Notes: generated by a model not told the origin, from the letters alone. Counted from the stretch's first letter, positions 1 to 9,100 are shown. The stretch: DNA of 64,000 nt from CAJXQU01 sp965223825 (GCA_965223825.1 OZ245018.1:2232001-2296000), one strand, 5' to 3'. A program made the numbers and translations.

Positions 1-156
1 TACGATTGGGATCTTACAACATCATACCCGCAGATTGGTGAGTATCTAAACTTTATTGGCCAACGGCCAACAATCTCATCGATACAAAAAAGTTTAGAGA
101 ACTCATTGATGGAGATCATTAATAGTACAAAAGAAAGCAAGACAAATAACAAATAA
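1..156 (+). CDS. Glutathione S-transferase-like protein, C-terminal end (partial)
   Basis: The open frame enters from the left edge and ends at TAA 154-156, giving the last 51 residues. The visible segment (YPQIGEYLNFIGQRPTIS, then an acidic/lysine tail) resembles the last helix region of the GST C-terminal domain, where a Pro-x-(I/L)-x-x-(Y/W)-L-x-x-I-x-x-RP pattern is common. No catalytic or thioredoxin-fold part is in the window, so enzyme class cannot be told. It lies 127 bp upstream of lipA on the same strand; whether they are cotranscribed is not clear. The family call is inferred from one short motif only. Confidence 0.4.
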   Translation, partial: YDWDLTTSYPQIGEYLNFIGQRPTISSIQKSLENSLMEIINSTKESKTNNK

Positions 157-283
157 CTTTACTCAAAAGTCTCGTAAGGTTGAGACACTAATAACAATAA
201 ATTGCTAGTGACTGACACGCTTTTATTCAAGCATTGCGCAGTTAAAGGCAAAACACTCGCACGTACTGAACGGGATTACTTAT

Positions 284-1222
284 ATGAACCAATATGGCCT
301 TAAGAAACGCGGCCTCGATAAAATTAAAATAAAAATCGAGAACACTGCAACTGTAACCACATTAAAAAAACCGGATTGGCTAAAGGTAAAATGTCTTGAT
401 TCAGAAGAAGTCCAAGCATTAAAAGATCGCCTACGACATAGCCGCTTACATACCGTATGTGAAGAAGCCGCTTGCCCAAACATCGGTGAATGCTTTAGCA
501 ATGGTACCGCGACATTCATGATTCTCGGCAGTATTTGTACACGTCGCTGTTCCTTTTGTGATGTCGCACACGGCCGCCCTTTAACACCTGACCCTGAAGA
601 ACCAGAACGTTTGGCTGAAACCGTTCATTCAATGAAATTACGTTACGTTGTGATTACATCCGTTGATCGCGATGATTTAGAAGATGGTGGTAGCGGTCAT
701 TTTGCAAAATGTATTCGTGCCATTAGACAGTCTGATCCTCAGACAAAGATTGAAGTTCTCGTGCCTGATTTTAAAAAGATGCTGGATCGCGCTCTGGATG
801 TGTTATCGCAAGAATTACCCGATGTATTAAATCATAATATCGAAACTGTCCCGCGTTTGTATAAGATTGCAAGACCTGGCTCAAGTTACGAACACTCTTT
901 GAGTCTAATTAAACGCTTTAAACAACGTCACCCAAACATTCCAACAAAGTCCGGCATCATGCTGGGCTTGGGTGAAACAAATGAAGAAGTGATCCAAACA
1001 ATTCAAGACTTATACGATCATGATTGCGATCTCTTAACGATTGGACAATATTTACAACCAAGCCCACATCACATGCCCGTTAATCGTTACGTCTCGCCGG
1101 AAGAATTTGAAAAATTAAAACAAACCGCTTTAAACATTGGCTTTAAAGATGTCACCGCTGGACCACTGGTTCGCTCATCTTATCATGCAGATCAGCAAGT
1201 TAAATCAATGCTGTCTGCGTAA
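284..1222 (+). CDS. lipA: Lipoyl synthase, paralogue outside the lipB cluster
   Basis: Radical-SAM lipoyl synthase that inserts two sulfurs into protein-bound octanoyl chains. At 312 aa it has the usual family length and all expected ligands: the auxiliary cluster C59-x4-C64-x5-C70 (CEEAACPNIGEC), the SAM cluster C85-x3-C89-x2-C92 (CTRRCSFC) and the C-terminal RSSY motif. The start is the ATG at 284; no strong ribosome binding site is visible. thiS follows after 6 bp, so lipA-thiS-thiG-lpd read as one transcription unit. A second complete lipA lies at 17031 next to lipB. This copy is not next to lipB and has a different N-terminus, so it may serve a dedicated lipoylated protein or be a redundant paralogue (inference). 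Confidence 0.93.
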   Translation: MNQYGLKKRGLDKIKIKIENTATVTTLKKPDWLKVKCLDSEEVQALKDRLRHSRLHTVCEEAACPNIGECFSNGTATFMILGSICTRRCSFCDVAHGRPLTPDPEEPERLAETVHSMKLRYVVITSVDRDDLEDGGSGHFAKCIRAIRQSDPQTKIEVLVPDFKKMLDRALDVLSQELPDVLNHNIETVPRLYKIARPGSSYEHSLSLIKRFKQRHPNIPTKSGIMLGLGETNEEVIQTIQDLYDHDCDLLTIGQYLQPSPHHMPVNRYVSPEEFEKLKQTALNIGFKDVTAGPLVRSSYHADQQVKSMLSA

Positions 1223-1228
1223 CAAATA

Positions 1229-1429
1229 ATGGACGTTTTAGTCAACGGTGAAATGCTCAATCTTCCTGAGCAATTAACGATTCAAGGCTTACTCGCATTT
1301 CTTGAATTAACCAATAACAAAGTGGCCGTCGCGGTGAATCAACACATTATTCCTGCCAGTGAATATCATACGATAATCATAAAAAACAAGGATGTTGTGG
1401 AAGTTGTACGTGCGGTCGGTGGTGGATGA
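1229..1429 (+). CDS. thiS: Sulfur carrier protein ThiS
   Basis: Small ubiquitin-fold sulfur carrier of 66 residues ending in the diagnostic Gly-Gly tail (RAVGGG). In the family the terminal glycine is adenylated by ThiF and converted to a thiocarboxylate, which ThiG uses to build the thiazole phosphate of thiamine. The length is typical. It starts 6 bp after the lipA stop and is followed 16 bp later by thiG, the usual thiS-thiG pairing. No thiF, thiO, thiC or thiE is in the window, and no TPP riboswitch could be recognised upstream of the cluster. Confidence 0.9.
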   Translation: MDVLVNGEMLNLPEQLTIQGLLAFLELTNNKVAVAVNQHIIPASEYHTIIIKNKDVVEVVRAVGGG

Positions 1430-1445
1430 AAATAGGGAGAATACA

Positions 1446-2243
1446 ATGCAAAGTATCAACGCACCATTAACGCTAAATGGCAGAACATATCACTCACGCT
1501 TATTAGTGGGTACCGGAAAATATCGTGATCTTAATGAAACGCGACATGCGATCGAAGCCAGCGGTGCTGAGATTGTTACTGTCGCAATTCGTCGCACAAA
1601 TATTGGACAGAATCCAGATGAGCCCAGTTTATTGGACGTAATTTCGCCCGATCAATATACGATCCTGCCGAACACAGCTGGCTGTTATACCGCCGAAGAT
1701 GCGGTCCATACCTTACGGTTAGCGCGTGAATTATTAAACGGCGCAAATATCGTCAAGTTAGAAGTCCTTGCTGATCCCGTCACGCTCTATCCGAATATTC
1801 AAGAGACGTTGAAAGCTGCGGAAATTCTCGTGGCAGATGGCTTCCAAGTCATGGCATACACCTCGGATGATCCGTGCATTGCCCTGCAGTTAGAAATGAT
1901 CGGTTGCATCGCGGTAATGCCATTAGCATCACTGATCGGTTCTGGCATGGGCATTATTAATCCGTGGAATCTGCAAATTATTATCGACAACGCCAACGTC
2001 CCCGTGATTGTTGATGCGGGTGTCGGCACAGCCAGTGATGCCGCGATCGCGATGGAATTAGGTTGCTCCGGTGTGCTGATGAATACAGCCATTGCAGAAG
2101 CAGGTAATCCGGTGCTCATGGCCAGTGCGATGAAGTCAGCTGTCTATGCCGGACACCTCGCCCACTTAGCTGGAAGAATGCCGAAACGACCATATCAAGC
2201 ATCGGCCAGTTCACCTGAACTGGGAAAGATTGCTGCTTATTAA
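1446..2243 (+). CDS. thiG: Thiazole synthase ThiG
   Basis: Thiazole synthase, which condenses 1-deoxy-D-xylulose 5-phosphate, dehydroglycine and the ThiS thiocarboxylate into the thiamine thiazole phosphate. It is a 265-residue TIM-barrel protein of normal size. The Schiff-base lysine lies in NIVKLEVLADP (about K104); the phosphate-binding region PLASLIGSGMGI and the DAGVGTASDAAIAMELG strand-loop are intact. The ATG at 1446 is preferred over an upstream in-frame ATG at 1392 because AGGGAGA lies just before it and the longer form would overlap thiS. It sits between thiS and lpd on the same strand. Confidence 0.94.
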   Translation: MQSINAPLTLNGRTYHSRLLVGTGKYRDLNETRHAIEASGAEIVTVAIRRTNIGQNPDEPSLLDVISPDQYTILPNTAGCYTAEDAVHTLRLARELLNGANIVKLEVLADPVTLYPNIQETLKAAEILVADGFQVMAYTSDDPCIALQLEMIGCIAVMPLASLIGSGMGIINPWNLQIIIDNANVPVIVDAGVGTASDAAIAMELGCSGVLMNTAIAEAGNPVLMASAMKSAVYAGHLAHLAGRMPKRPYQASASSPELGKIAAY

Positions 2244-2266
2244 TTCAAAAACGTTAGGAAACTATT

Positions 2267-3676
2267 ATGTCTGATTATTCTGTTGCTGTGATCGGTGCTG
2301 GCCCAGGAGGTTACGTCGCAGCGATCCGTTGTGCACAACTTGGCCTTCCAACAGTTTGTATTGAAAAATGGCGTGATGAAAATGATCAATTATCACTTGG
2401 TGGCACATGTTTGAACGTTGGCTGTATTCCATCAAAAGCGCTGCTTGATTCGACGCATTTATATGAGGCGTTATGCAAAGAAGCACAAGATCATGGTATC
2501 AAAGTCAGTGGTAGCGTTGTTGATCTAAACGTTATGCATTCTCGAAAAGATCAGATTATTAAAAATTTTTCTGGAGGTATAGGCAGCCTTTTTGAAAAAA
2601 ATGGCGTAGATAGCCTTTTTGGATCAGCGTCATTTGTTGATGAACATACGTTAGAAATAGAGACACTCGATCAAGGTAAAAAAACCATCACAGCAGATCA
2701 CATCATTATCGCGACGGGCTCTGTACCTGTTACATTGGAGCAATTTCCAAATGGCGAATCTGTTGCTGATAATGCCGGTGCATTGAATTTTGATGAAGTC
2801 CCTGTTGATCTCGGCATCATTGGTGCAGGTGTCATCGGACTGGAACTTGGTAGCGTTTGGCGTCGGCTTGGTTCGAATGTGACTATCTTGGAAATGAGTC
2901 CACAATTTTTACCTGCCGTTGATCGCGAAATTTCGCGTGAAGCATTAAAACTATATTCAAAACAAGGGCTCGTTATTAAACTCGGTGCACAGATCACAGA
3001 AACGGACGTTGATGATGATTATGTTTCAGTGAGTTACACCGATGCAAAAGGTGAGCATGAAGTTGAGTTTGATAAATTGATCGTTGCTGTAGGTCGAAAG
3101 CCAAATACCAACAAACTTAATCTTGAAAAAATCAACGTCAAAGTTGATGAGCGTGGGTTTATTGCAACGAATAATTTATGCCAAACAAACATTAAACATA
3201 TTTATGCGATCGGCGATGTCACAGCCGGCCCGATGTTAGCACATCGAGCATCTAAAGATGGGATGCACGCAGCCGAAAATATCAATGGTGATCAGCATGG
3301 AAGTGATTACGCAAACATTCCGTGGATTATTTATACATGGCCAGAGATTGCCTGGTGTGGTCAGACAGAAGAAGAATTAAAAGCAGCTGGTATTGACTAT
3401 CAAAAGGGTAAATTCCCGTTCATGGCCAATGGTCGTGCGCATGCGATGAATTCAGCAGAAGGTAAGATAAAAATTCTCACGGATTCAAAAGGTCTCGTGT
3501 TAGGTGTTCATATCATTGGTCCAAATGCATCTGAATTAATTGCAGCAGGCGTATCGGCGATGGAGAAAGGCCAAACCTATCATGACATTATTAATGAGAT
3601 ACATGCCCACCCGACGCTTTCAGAAGCAATTCATGAAGCCGCATTAGATATTGAAAAAAGAACGATTCATATCTAA
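2267..3676 (+). CDS. lpdA: Dihydrolipoyl dehydrogenase (E3)
   Basis: FAD-dependent disulfide oxidoreductase that reoxidises dihydrolipoyl groups on 2-oxoacid dehydrogenase or glycine-cleavage proteins using NAD+. The 469 residues show the FAD-binding GAGPGGY near the N-terminus, the redox disulfide C48-x4-C53 (GGTCLNVGCIPSK), a second dinucleotide fold (GAGVIGLELG), the FAD motif YAIGDV and the C-terminal active-site base in HAHPTLSE. It starts 23 bp after thiG and is followed by a clear terminator, so it ends the lipA-thiS-thiG-lpd unit. No E1 or E2 genes are nearby. Pairing with a lipoyl synthase suggests a shared lipoyl role, which is inference. Confidence 0.95.
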   Translation: MSDYSVAVIGAGPGGYVAAIRCAQLGLPTVCIEKWRDENDQLSLGGTCLNVGCIPSKALLDSTHLYEALCKEAQDHGIKVSGSVVDLNVMHSRKDQIIKNFSGGIGSLFEKNGVDSLFGSASFVDEHTLEIETLDQGKKTITADHIIIATGSVPVTLEQFPNGESVADNAGALNFDEVPVDLGIIGAGVIGLELGSVWRRLGSNVTILEMSPQFLPAVDREISREALKLYSKQGLVIKLGAQITETDVDDDYVSVSYTDAKGEHEVEFDKLIVAVGRKPNTNKLNLEKINVKVDERGFIATNNLCQTNIKHIYAIGDVTAGPMLAHRASKDGMHAAENINGDQHGSDYANIPWIIYTWPEIAWCGQTEEELKAAGIDYQKGKFPFMANGRAHAMNSAEGKIKILTDSKGLVLGVHIIGPNASELIAAGVSAMEKGQTYHDIINEIHAHPTLSEAIHEAALDIEKRTIHI

Positions 3677-3695
3677 TTCACCTTGCATATAATCC

Positions 3696-3734
3696 AAGCC
3701 GGAATTCATTTACGATGAGCTCCGGCTTTTTTTT
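3696..3734 (+). terminator. Rho-independent terminator after lpdA
   Basis: AAGCCGGA (3696-3703) pairs with TCCGGCTT (3721-3728), the inner arms partly extend the stem, and a run of eight T follows directly. It lies 20 bp after the lpdA stop and separates that operon from the HAD gene. Confidence 0.88.
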
Positions 3735-3749
3735 GCGATACAATAAATC

Positions 3750-4397
3750 ATGAACAATAAGAAATGGCTTTTTTGTTTTGATGCTGTCGGCACGTTGATT
3801 GAGACAACGATCCCTGTCGCCGTAACGTATTCAAATATTTCTAAACAGCATGGCTCGACTAAAACTACCGCTGAAATTAGTGATTGCTTCAAAAACTTTT
3901 ATTCGCTTTATTTTTCACGTGATTCTGTTGACGCAACAGCATCCAGTGAAGAGTTAGAAAAACAAAAATGGCGATCGTTAGTTGAGATGGTTTTTAACGA
4001 TATAGACGATACGGATAATTTATTTAATGAACTCTGGGAGTTCTATTCGCAAGCCGAGAACTGGAGAGTTATTCCGACAACGTATACCTATTTACGAAGG
4101 CTCAAAAAGGCCAATCATAAAGTTGCGATCGCCAGTAATTTTGACCAACGTTTGATTGCGATTAGTCGTCAACTGATTCCCGAAATAATTAACGATAATA
4201 TTTTTACTTCTTCTCAGCTTGGCGTGGCAAAACCAGATATTCTTTTTTATAAACGAATTGAAGCCTATTATCCAAAGGAACAGTACGAACATATGATGAT
4301 TGGGGACGATCCCGTTAATGATTATGATGCCGCTTTAGCAGCAGGGTGGCAGGTGTGCACGTTAGATTCGCTTGAGAACTTGTATCACTATTTGTAA
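3750..4397 (+). CDS. HAD-family hydrolase (haloacid dehalogenase/HDHD3-like)
   Basis: A 215-residue HAD hydrolase with the four family motifs: motif I FDAVGTL (nucleophile D11), motif II ASN, motif III around KPD, and motif IV GDDPVNDYDAA. The second aspartate that acts as general acid/base in phosphatases (DxD) is Val13 here; a non-Asp at this place is typical of L-2-haloacid dehalogenase-like members, so a simple phosphatase assignment is unsafe. It lies between the lpdA terminator and a terminator shared with the convergent porin gene, so it is probably monocistronic. The substrate cannot be read from the sequence. Confidence 0.8.
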   Translation: MNNKKWLFCFDAVGTLIETTIPVAVTYSNISKQHGSTKTTAEISDCFKNFYSLYFSRDSVDATASSEELEKQKWRSLVEMVFNDIDDTDNLFNELWEFYSQAENWRVIPTTYTYLRRLKKANHKVAIASNFDQRLIAISRQLIPEIINDNIFTSSQLGVAKPDILFYKRIEAYYPKEQYEHMMIGDDPVNDYDAALAAGWQVCTLDSLENLYHYL

Positions 4398-4420
4398 AAA
4401 TATCTTATATCGTGACAAAT

Positions 4421-4450
4421 AAAAAAACCCCTTCTCCTATGAAGAAGGGG
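4421..4450 (-). terminator. Terminator between the HAD gene and the porin gene
   Basis: CCCCTTCT and AGAAGGGG (4428-4450) form an 8-bp GC-rich stem with a 7-base loop, followed on the minus strand by seven T (A run at 4421-4427). It sits 56 bp downstream of the minus-strand porin stop and best serves that gene, though the hairpin can also act on the convergent HAD transcript. Confidence 0.85.
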
Positions 4451-4505
4451 TAACACCCAGATAATACATAAAACAAATAATTATCTCTGATGGAGGCTAA
4501 CGTAA

Positions 4506-5762
4506 TTAGAAGCTAACTGATGCTTCAACAATAAATCCGTCCCATTCGCAATCATTTACGCCAAACTGGCAACGACCACCACCAGATACAGAGCCTTCTT
4601 CTTGACGTACATATTCAGCTTTAATCAGTGTCGCGTCATTCAACCAATATCCGGCAGCAACTTGAATACGATTTGCTTCGTCATCACCGTTTGGAAGTCC
4701 TGCTGTGTCATTCATTGAAACGGTATAACGTGTGGCCAAATACATTTTGTCATTGAGATCAATACGGGCTAAGAGTCCCCAGAAGCTTTGCTCAGCGTCA
4801 GATTTTACAAATGCAGATCCGCTTGTTGTATACGATCCGTTTGCCCAACTGTAGTCATCTTTCGCTTGACCATAGAAACCATGAACGAGTAATGGAATAC
4901 CAATATCTTTACCAGAATACATCACATCAATTTGCCAGATGTCGGCGCTAATGCCCGGAACGATACCCGGTTGCGTAACACGATTTGCGAGTGTTTTACT
5001 ACCGAAGTCATAATTGTCACCATCACCAAGTGCGATCAATGAATTAAATGCACCACCGTCTGATAAGGCACACGCACCCATTGCATTACATTGCGCATCG
5101 CCGGTTGTTTTAAAATAACCTGCACCAATACCAAAACCACTGTTCGTTACCAATGATGATCGCAATCCGTAGTCGTAACCACTGTCGTTACTTGCATCAC
5201 CAAAGAAAGAAGGTTTGGTCAGTGTGGCATTCCAATCCCACGTACCGATTGAAGTTTTATGATTACCTAATAACCAAACACCTTCAGCTGCTGTGATCAT
5301 GTCGTTGATGCCGTTACCAATCATAGGGTTGCCCTGAACAGCACCACCGTCTGAATAACGGATAAAGTTCATGGTTGTTTCAACCACATTACCCACTCGA
5401 AAGATAACCGAATCGCTTAATTTGAAATCGATCCATGCTAAATCTTGTGTGATTTGATAATTACCATCACCTTGATCATTTGGCTCTTCAGCGAGTTCCA
5501 AAAAGAAACTAACATTTTCTGTAATTTGACCAGAAAACCACATACCAAAACGTAAACGTGCGAAACCAGAATCTGCATCTGCATCGTTTGCAAACTGTGG
5601 TGAACCATCAACTTCAAATGCTGTTTGCCAATGTTGTGCGAAATAACCACCCGCTTTAACTTTTCCACCAAACAGATCTGTTTCGGCGGATGCGTTTGCT
5701 GATAATGCAAGGCTGACTGCTGCTGTGATCGCAGGAATTAGTTTAATACTATTTTTTTTCAT
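4506..5762 (-). CDS. Outer-membrane beta-barrel porin
   Basis: A 418-residue exported protein: an N-terminal signal peptide with a Lys-rich start, hydrophobic core and an ANASA-type cleavage site near residue 26, then alternating aromatic/polar strands typical of a beta barrel and a C-terminal phenylalanine (EASVSF), the outer-membrane insertion signal. Pattern and length resemble the phosphate-selective porin O/P or general porin families, but substrate cannot be assigned. Cysteines occur in two pairs (around 225-231 and near the C-terminus), which is uncommon for porins. The start has a strong AAGGGGG upstream. It stands alone, with a terminator behind it and a 469-bp control region in front. 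Confidence 0.78.
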   Translation of the reverse strand: MKKNSIKLIPAITAAVSLALSANASAETDLFGGKVKAGGYFAQHWQTAFEVDGSPQFANDADADSGFARLRFGMWFSGQITENVSFFLELAEEPNDQGDGNYQITQDLAWIDFKLSDSVIFRVGNVVETTMNFIRYSDGGAVQGNPMIGNGINDMITAAEGVWLLGNHKTSIGTWDWNATLTKPSFFGDASNDSGYDYGLRSSLVTNSGFGIGAGYFKTTGDAQCNAMGACALSDGGAFNSLIALGDGDNYDFGSKTLANRVTQPGIVPGISADIWQIDVMYSGKDIGIPLLVHGFYGQAKDDYSWANGSYTTSGSAFVKSDAEQSFWGLLARIDLNDKMYLATRYTVSMNDTAGLPNGDDEANRIQVAAGYWLNDATLIKAEYVRQEEGSVSGGGRCQFGVNDCEWDGFIVEASVSF

Positions 5763-6231
5763 AAGGCCCCCTTTGAATCAGGTTTTTATGAGCTTGTTTA
5801 CTCATCCCCAAGTCAAAATATTTATTTTCATTTTGCTGATGCTGAATTCAATAGAACGACATCAGCCACGCTGTAAACACAACACAGAATTTTCTGTGTG
5901 AAAGGCATTTTGCAATTGCTTTGCCAAGTCATTTTTTTACTGTGACGGATTTACAACATGGATTTTTATGGTGCGATCGCACAACCCATATCCATTTGAA
6001 ATATATAAATAAAAATACGTTTTAGTTCCGTTGGGTAAAATACAAAAAAGATAATCAGCCTGATGTGATTCTTACCACTGGCTTTTAAAATGGGATACAG
6101 GTGTCCCACGTTTGGAACACCTGTAATTAGATCGGGGAGTGATGGATCTGTTAATTCATGTAAAGCAATTTTTTTATGCTACAAGTAAATTCATTGTGGT
6201 GAGAAGAATGGACGTATTCAATAATGTTTTT
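5763..6231. other. 469-bp intergenic region with three inverted repeats
   Basis: No gene is seen here. It is the upstream region of the porin and the downstream region of copB (both minus strand). It contains a perfect 18-bp inverted repeat ACACAGAATTTTCTGTGT at 5882-5899, a 12-bp palindrome GTGCGATCGCAC at 5971-5982, and a hairpin ACAGGTGTCCC/GGAACACCTGT at 6097-6124. The first two could be operators for the porin promoter; the third lies 108 bp after the copB stop and may be a weak terminator of the cop operon. These roles are inference from position and symmetry. Confidence 0.55.
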
Positions 6232-7059
6232 TTAAAGCCACATCCGTAAACCCAGCATGAAAATGACCTTATCAGTTTCCGCTTGTTGAGCTTGATAAAT
6301 GTTACGCGTACTACCTAATTTACTTTGCCACTCAATACCAAGGTAAGGCGCAAACTCCCGAAGAAATTCATAACGAAGACGTAAACCAATTGCGACATCT
6401 GTAAAGCCAGATCCTAGATTGTCTTCGGAAATTTCTTGCGCGGACAAACCCATTTCAACACGTGGTTGGAGGATTAATCTTTGTGTGATCAATACTTCAT
6501 ATTCTGCTTCAAGGTTTGCTGTTAGATCGCCATCTTCACTAAAGTACAAAGCAGTATCCGTTTCAAAACGATAAGGTGCTAAGCCTTGAATACCTAACAC
6601 CGCATGTGTTTTCCCTTCAGGCTTGAATGAATAACGTACTCCAATTTGTGTATCAAAATAACTGCTAATCGCTCTTGACCATAACAGTTGAATATCAGCC
6701 TCTTCCACCGCGTCTTCAGTAAATGCATATTCACCTTCTGACTTAAACCAGAATTTATTTAAATCCCCCCCGTACCAAGCTTGTAAATCAAAAAGTAACG
6801 CATCAGTGTCATCACTCGTCTGATATTCAAAACGATCAAACATGACGAGATACTCTGGCCGACTTCCATGATGTGCTAAGACATGATGACGTGCTGACGC
6901 CATGTCTTCTGCACTGTAAAAGGCATCCGCTTGCGACCAAGGTGCCGGACCTTGCGCCGCATGTGCCCCAGCAGATTCTGCGCTAACTGACACAACAGAT
7001 AACATGAAGATAACGAATGCTAAGAACCGGTATGTTGATCGCGATTGCTTCAATTTCAT
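6232..7059 (-). CDS. copB: Copper resistance protein B (outer membrane)
   Basis: CopB/PcoB-type outer-membrane protein of 275 residues that works with periplasmic CopA in copper tolerance. It has a signal peptide (cleavage near SVSA, about residue 27), a short His-containing segment (SAGAHAAQG and ARHHVLAHHG) and the conserved core MFDRFEYQ, WYGGDLNKFWFKSEGEY and EFAPYLGIEW, ending in a C-terminal aromatic-Leu barrel strand. The long Met-rich N-terminal repeat seen in some CopB proteins is absent; the Met-rich part is carried by CopA here. Its ATG overlaps the copA stop by 4 bases (ATGA), showing translational coupling. Confidence 0.92.
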   Translation of the reverse strand: MKLKQSRSTYRFLAFVIFMLSVVSVSAESAGAHAAQGPAPWSQADAFYSAEDMASARHHVLAHHGSRPEYLVMFDRFEYQTSDDTDALLFDLQAWYGGDLNKFWFKSEGEYAFTEDAVEEADIQLLWSRAISSYFDTQIGVRYSFKPEGKTHAVLGIQGLAPYRFETDTALYFSEDGDLTANLEAEYEVLITQRLILQPRVEMGLSAQEISEDNLGSGFTDVAIGLRLRYEFLREFAPYLGIEWQSKLGSTRNIYQAQQAETDKVIFMLGLRMWL

Positions 7060-8996
7060 GATCGCACCTCCTGTTTTGTCTCATACCTGCTCGGTTTATT
7101 TTTACGATCTTGATGCTGATTAATCTTGGCATGATTTTGCTGATCAGAATGACGTGGCAGCACGGACACCACCTGCATCATGCCGGCCATCATGTGATAC
7201 AGCAGGTGGCAGTGAAACGCCCAATCCCCCACATGATCCGCACTCACATCAAAAGAAAGTTTTTCTGCTGGTTTGACTAAAACTGTGTGTTTTCGTGGTT
7301 TGTGATTTTCACTGCCATTGACCAGATCAAAAAACATTCCGTGAAGATGGATTGGGTGCGACATCATGGTGTTATTGATCAACGTCACACGCAGTCGCTC
7401 GCCTTCATGAAAAATAATCGGTGATGTGATCTCCGAAAATTTCACACCATCAAACGACCACATGTAGCGTTCCATATTGCCGGTTAAGTGAATTTCTAAT
7501 TCCCGTTCAGGTTTGCGTTGATCTGGGTTTTCTTTAAGGCTACGTAATTGTGAATATCGCAATGTACGGTGCGGCATGTTTTCTAAGCCAATGCCGGGTT
7601 CATCTATGCGACTCAACGGTGATGCCGCCATGTTTGCCACGCCGGTTTTTTTCAACAACGATTTTTCGTCCACCGTGCGAACAATCGGGATCGCGTCTGC
7701 GCCCATCTTTGAGTTAGGTTTCATTGTATGGTCGCCGTGCATACTGTGATCCATCAGTTTAGTGCTGGGAATTTTATGCTCCATCCCGTGATCCATCATC
7801 TGCATATTGTGATCACTAGGCATCATTTTGCTGTGATCCATGCCCATGTCTTTCATACCGAGTGTTGGCGTTTTGCGCAATTTAGGCACATCCGCACGCA
7901 GTCCTGGCTCAGGCCCGAATGTCGCAACCACTTGTCCAGAACGATCAATGCTCTCCGCCACGAAGGCATAAGCACGCGATACTTGTGGTTGGATAATTAC
8001 GTCATAAGTCTCAGCAACACCGATCTGAAATTCATCGATCTCTAGCGGCTGAACATTTAACCCGTCTGCCTGCACAACCGTCATCGGTAAACCCGGCAGG
8101 CGAATATTAAAGATCGTCATCGCCGACGCATTAATTACGCGCAAACGTACACGCTCACCCGGATTAAAAATCCCGTTCCAGTTTTCCAACGTGCTGTGAC
8201 CGTTGATCAGATAGGTATAAGTCGCGCCGGTAACATCGGAAATATCTCGTGGAGACATGCGCATCTGCCCCCACATTTCACGATCGGTCAGTGTTGTGGC
8301 CCACCCTTGTCGTTGAGCATCCTGAAACAGATCCGACGTTGTACGTTGATGAAAATTGTAGTTCTCACTCATTTTCTTTAGCTTAGAAAAAATTCGTGAC
8401 GGGGATTCAAAACTCCAATCCGATAAAACCAGCACATAGTCGCGATCGTACTCAACCGGATCGGTATCAGCAGGGTCAATGATTATCGGTCCGTACAACC
8501 CAATCGGCTCCTGAAAACCGGAATGCGAGTGATACCAATACGTGCCATTTTGGGGCAGGCTAAACTCATATTGGAATGTGGTTTTTGGTTTAATACCAGG
8601 AAAAGACACGCCCGGCACGCCATCCATATAAAAAGGTACCAGCAGACCATGCCAGTGTATTGAGGTGTCTTCGTCTAAATGGTTGGTGACATTGATCGTC
8701 AGCTTTTCATTTTCACGGAACCGCAATAAGGGCGCCGGAAATGACTTATTCACACCCACGGCTTTACCGATACGGCCATCTATTTGCACAGGGAATTGAT
8801 CAATATGCAGATCAAACTCAGTCCCACTTAATTCGTTTAAACCTTTATTATTCACTGGCCCCGTTGCGAGTCCAGCGTTGCCCTGCTCTGCACTCCTCGC
8901 CCAGCTTGGCAAGAAACTCGTTGGCAAAATACCCACGCCAGAAGCCAGTGCCGCTTGTCCTGTTCGTTTTAAAAATTGTCGTCGATTGCGCATCAT
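7056..8996 (-). CDS. copA: Copper resistance multicopper oxidase CopA
   Basis: Periplasmic multicopper oxidase (PcoA/CopA family) that oxidises and sequesters copper. The ATG at 8996 follows AGGAG by 7 bases and gives 646 aa; the frame is open further upstream but without a better start. A twin-arginine signal (RNRRQFLKR) indicates folded export through Tat. Copper ligands are clear: HWHG and WYHSHSG in the first cupredoxin domain, HPIHLHG and HCHLLYHMMAGMM in the last. A Met/His-rich stretch with MDHSKM, MDHGM and MDHSM repeats lies at about residues 375-430 of the mature region and probably binds Cu(I). copB follows with a 4-base overlap; a small Cys/His protein gene precedes it. Confidence 0.95.
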   Translation of the reverse strand: MMRNRRQFLKRTGQAALASGVGILPTSFLPSWARSAEQGNAGLATGPVNNKGLNELSGTEFDLHIDQFPVQIDGRIGKAVGVNKSFPAPLLRFRENEKLTINVTNHLDEDTSIHWHGLLVPFYMDGVPGVSFPGIKPKTTFQYEFSLPQNGTYWYHSHSGFQEPIGLYGPIIIDPADTDPVEYDRDYVLVLSDWSFESPSRIFSKLKKMSENYNFHQRTTSDLFQDAQRQGWATTLTDREMWGQMRMSPRDISDVTGATYTYLINGHSTLENWNGIFNPGERVRLRVINASAMTIFNIRLPGLPMTVVQADGLNVQPLEIDEFQIGVAETYDVIIQPQVSRAYAFVAESIDRSGQVVATFGPEPGLRADVPKLRKTPTLGMKDMGMDHSKMMPSDHNMQMMDHGMEHKIPSTKLMDHSMHGDHTMKPNSKMGADAIPIVRTVDEKSLLKKTGVANMAASPLSRIDEPGIGLENMPHRTLRYSQLRSLKENPDQRKPERELEIHLTGNMERYMWSFDGVKFSEITSPIIFHEGERLRVTLINNTMMSHPIHLHGMFFDLVNGSENHKPRKHTVLVKPAEKLSFDVSADHVGDWAFHCHLLYHMMAGMMQVVSVLPRHSDQQNHAKINQHQDRKNKPSRYETKQEVRS

Positions 8997-9100
8997 TCGC
9001 TTTCTCCTGAATATTAGTGGCAGTGGATTCGCAACTGCCGCGAGCAAAGTGCGATCAGATCGAAATCCTGATCACATTACGATTTAAGAGAAGAGAAGCG

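Noticed and set aside
157..283. Possible TPP riboswitch before lipA-thiS-thiG
   Set aside because: The 127-bp leader lacks the CUGAGA and ACYUGA/GGG THI-box elements.
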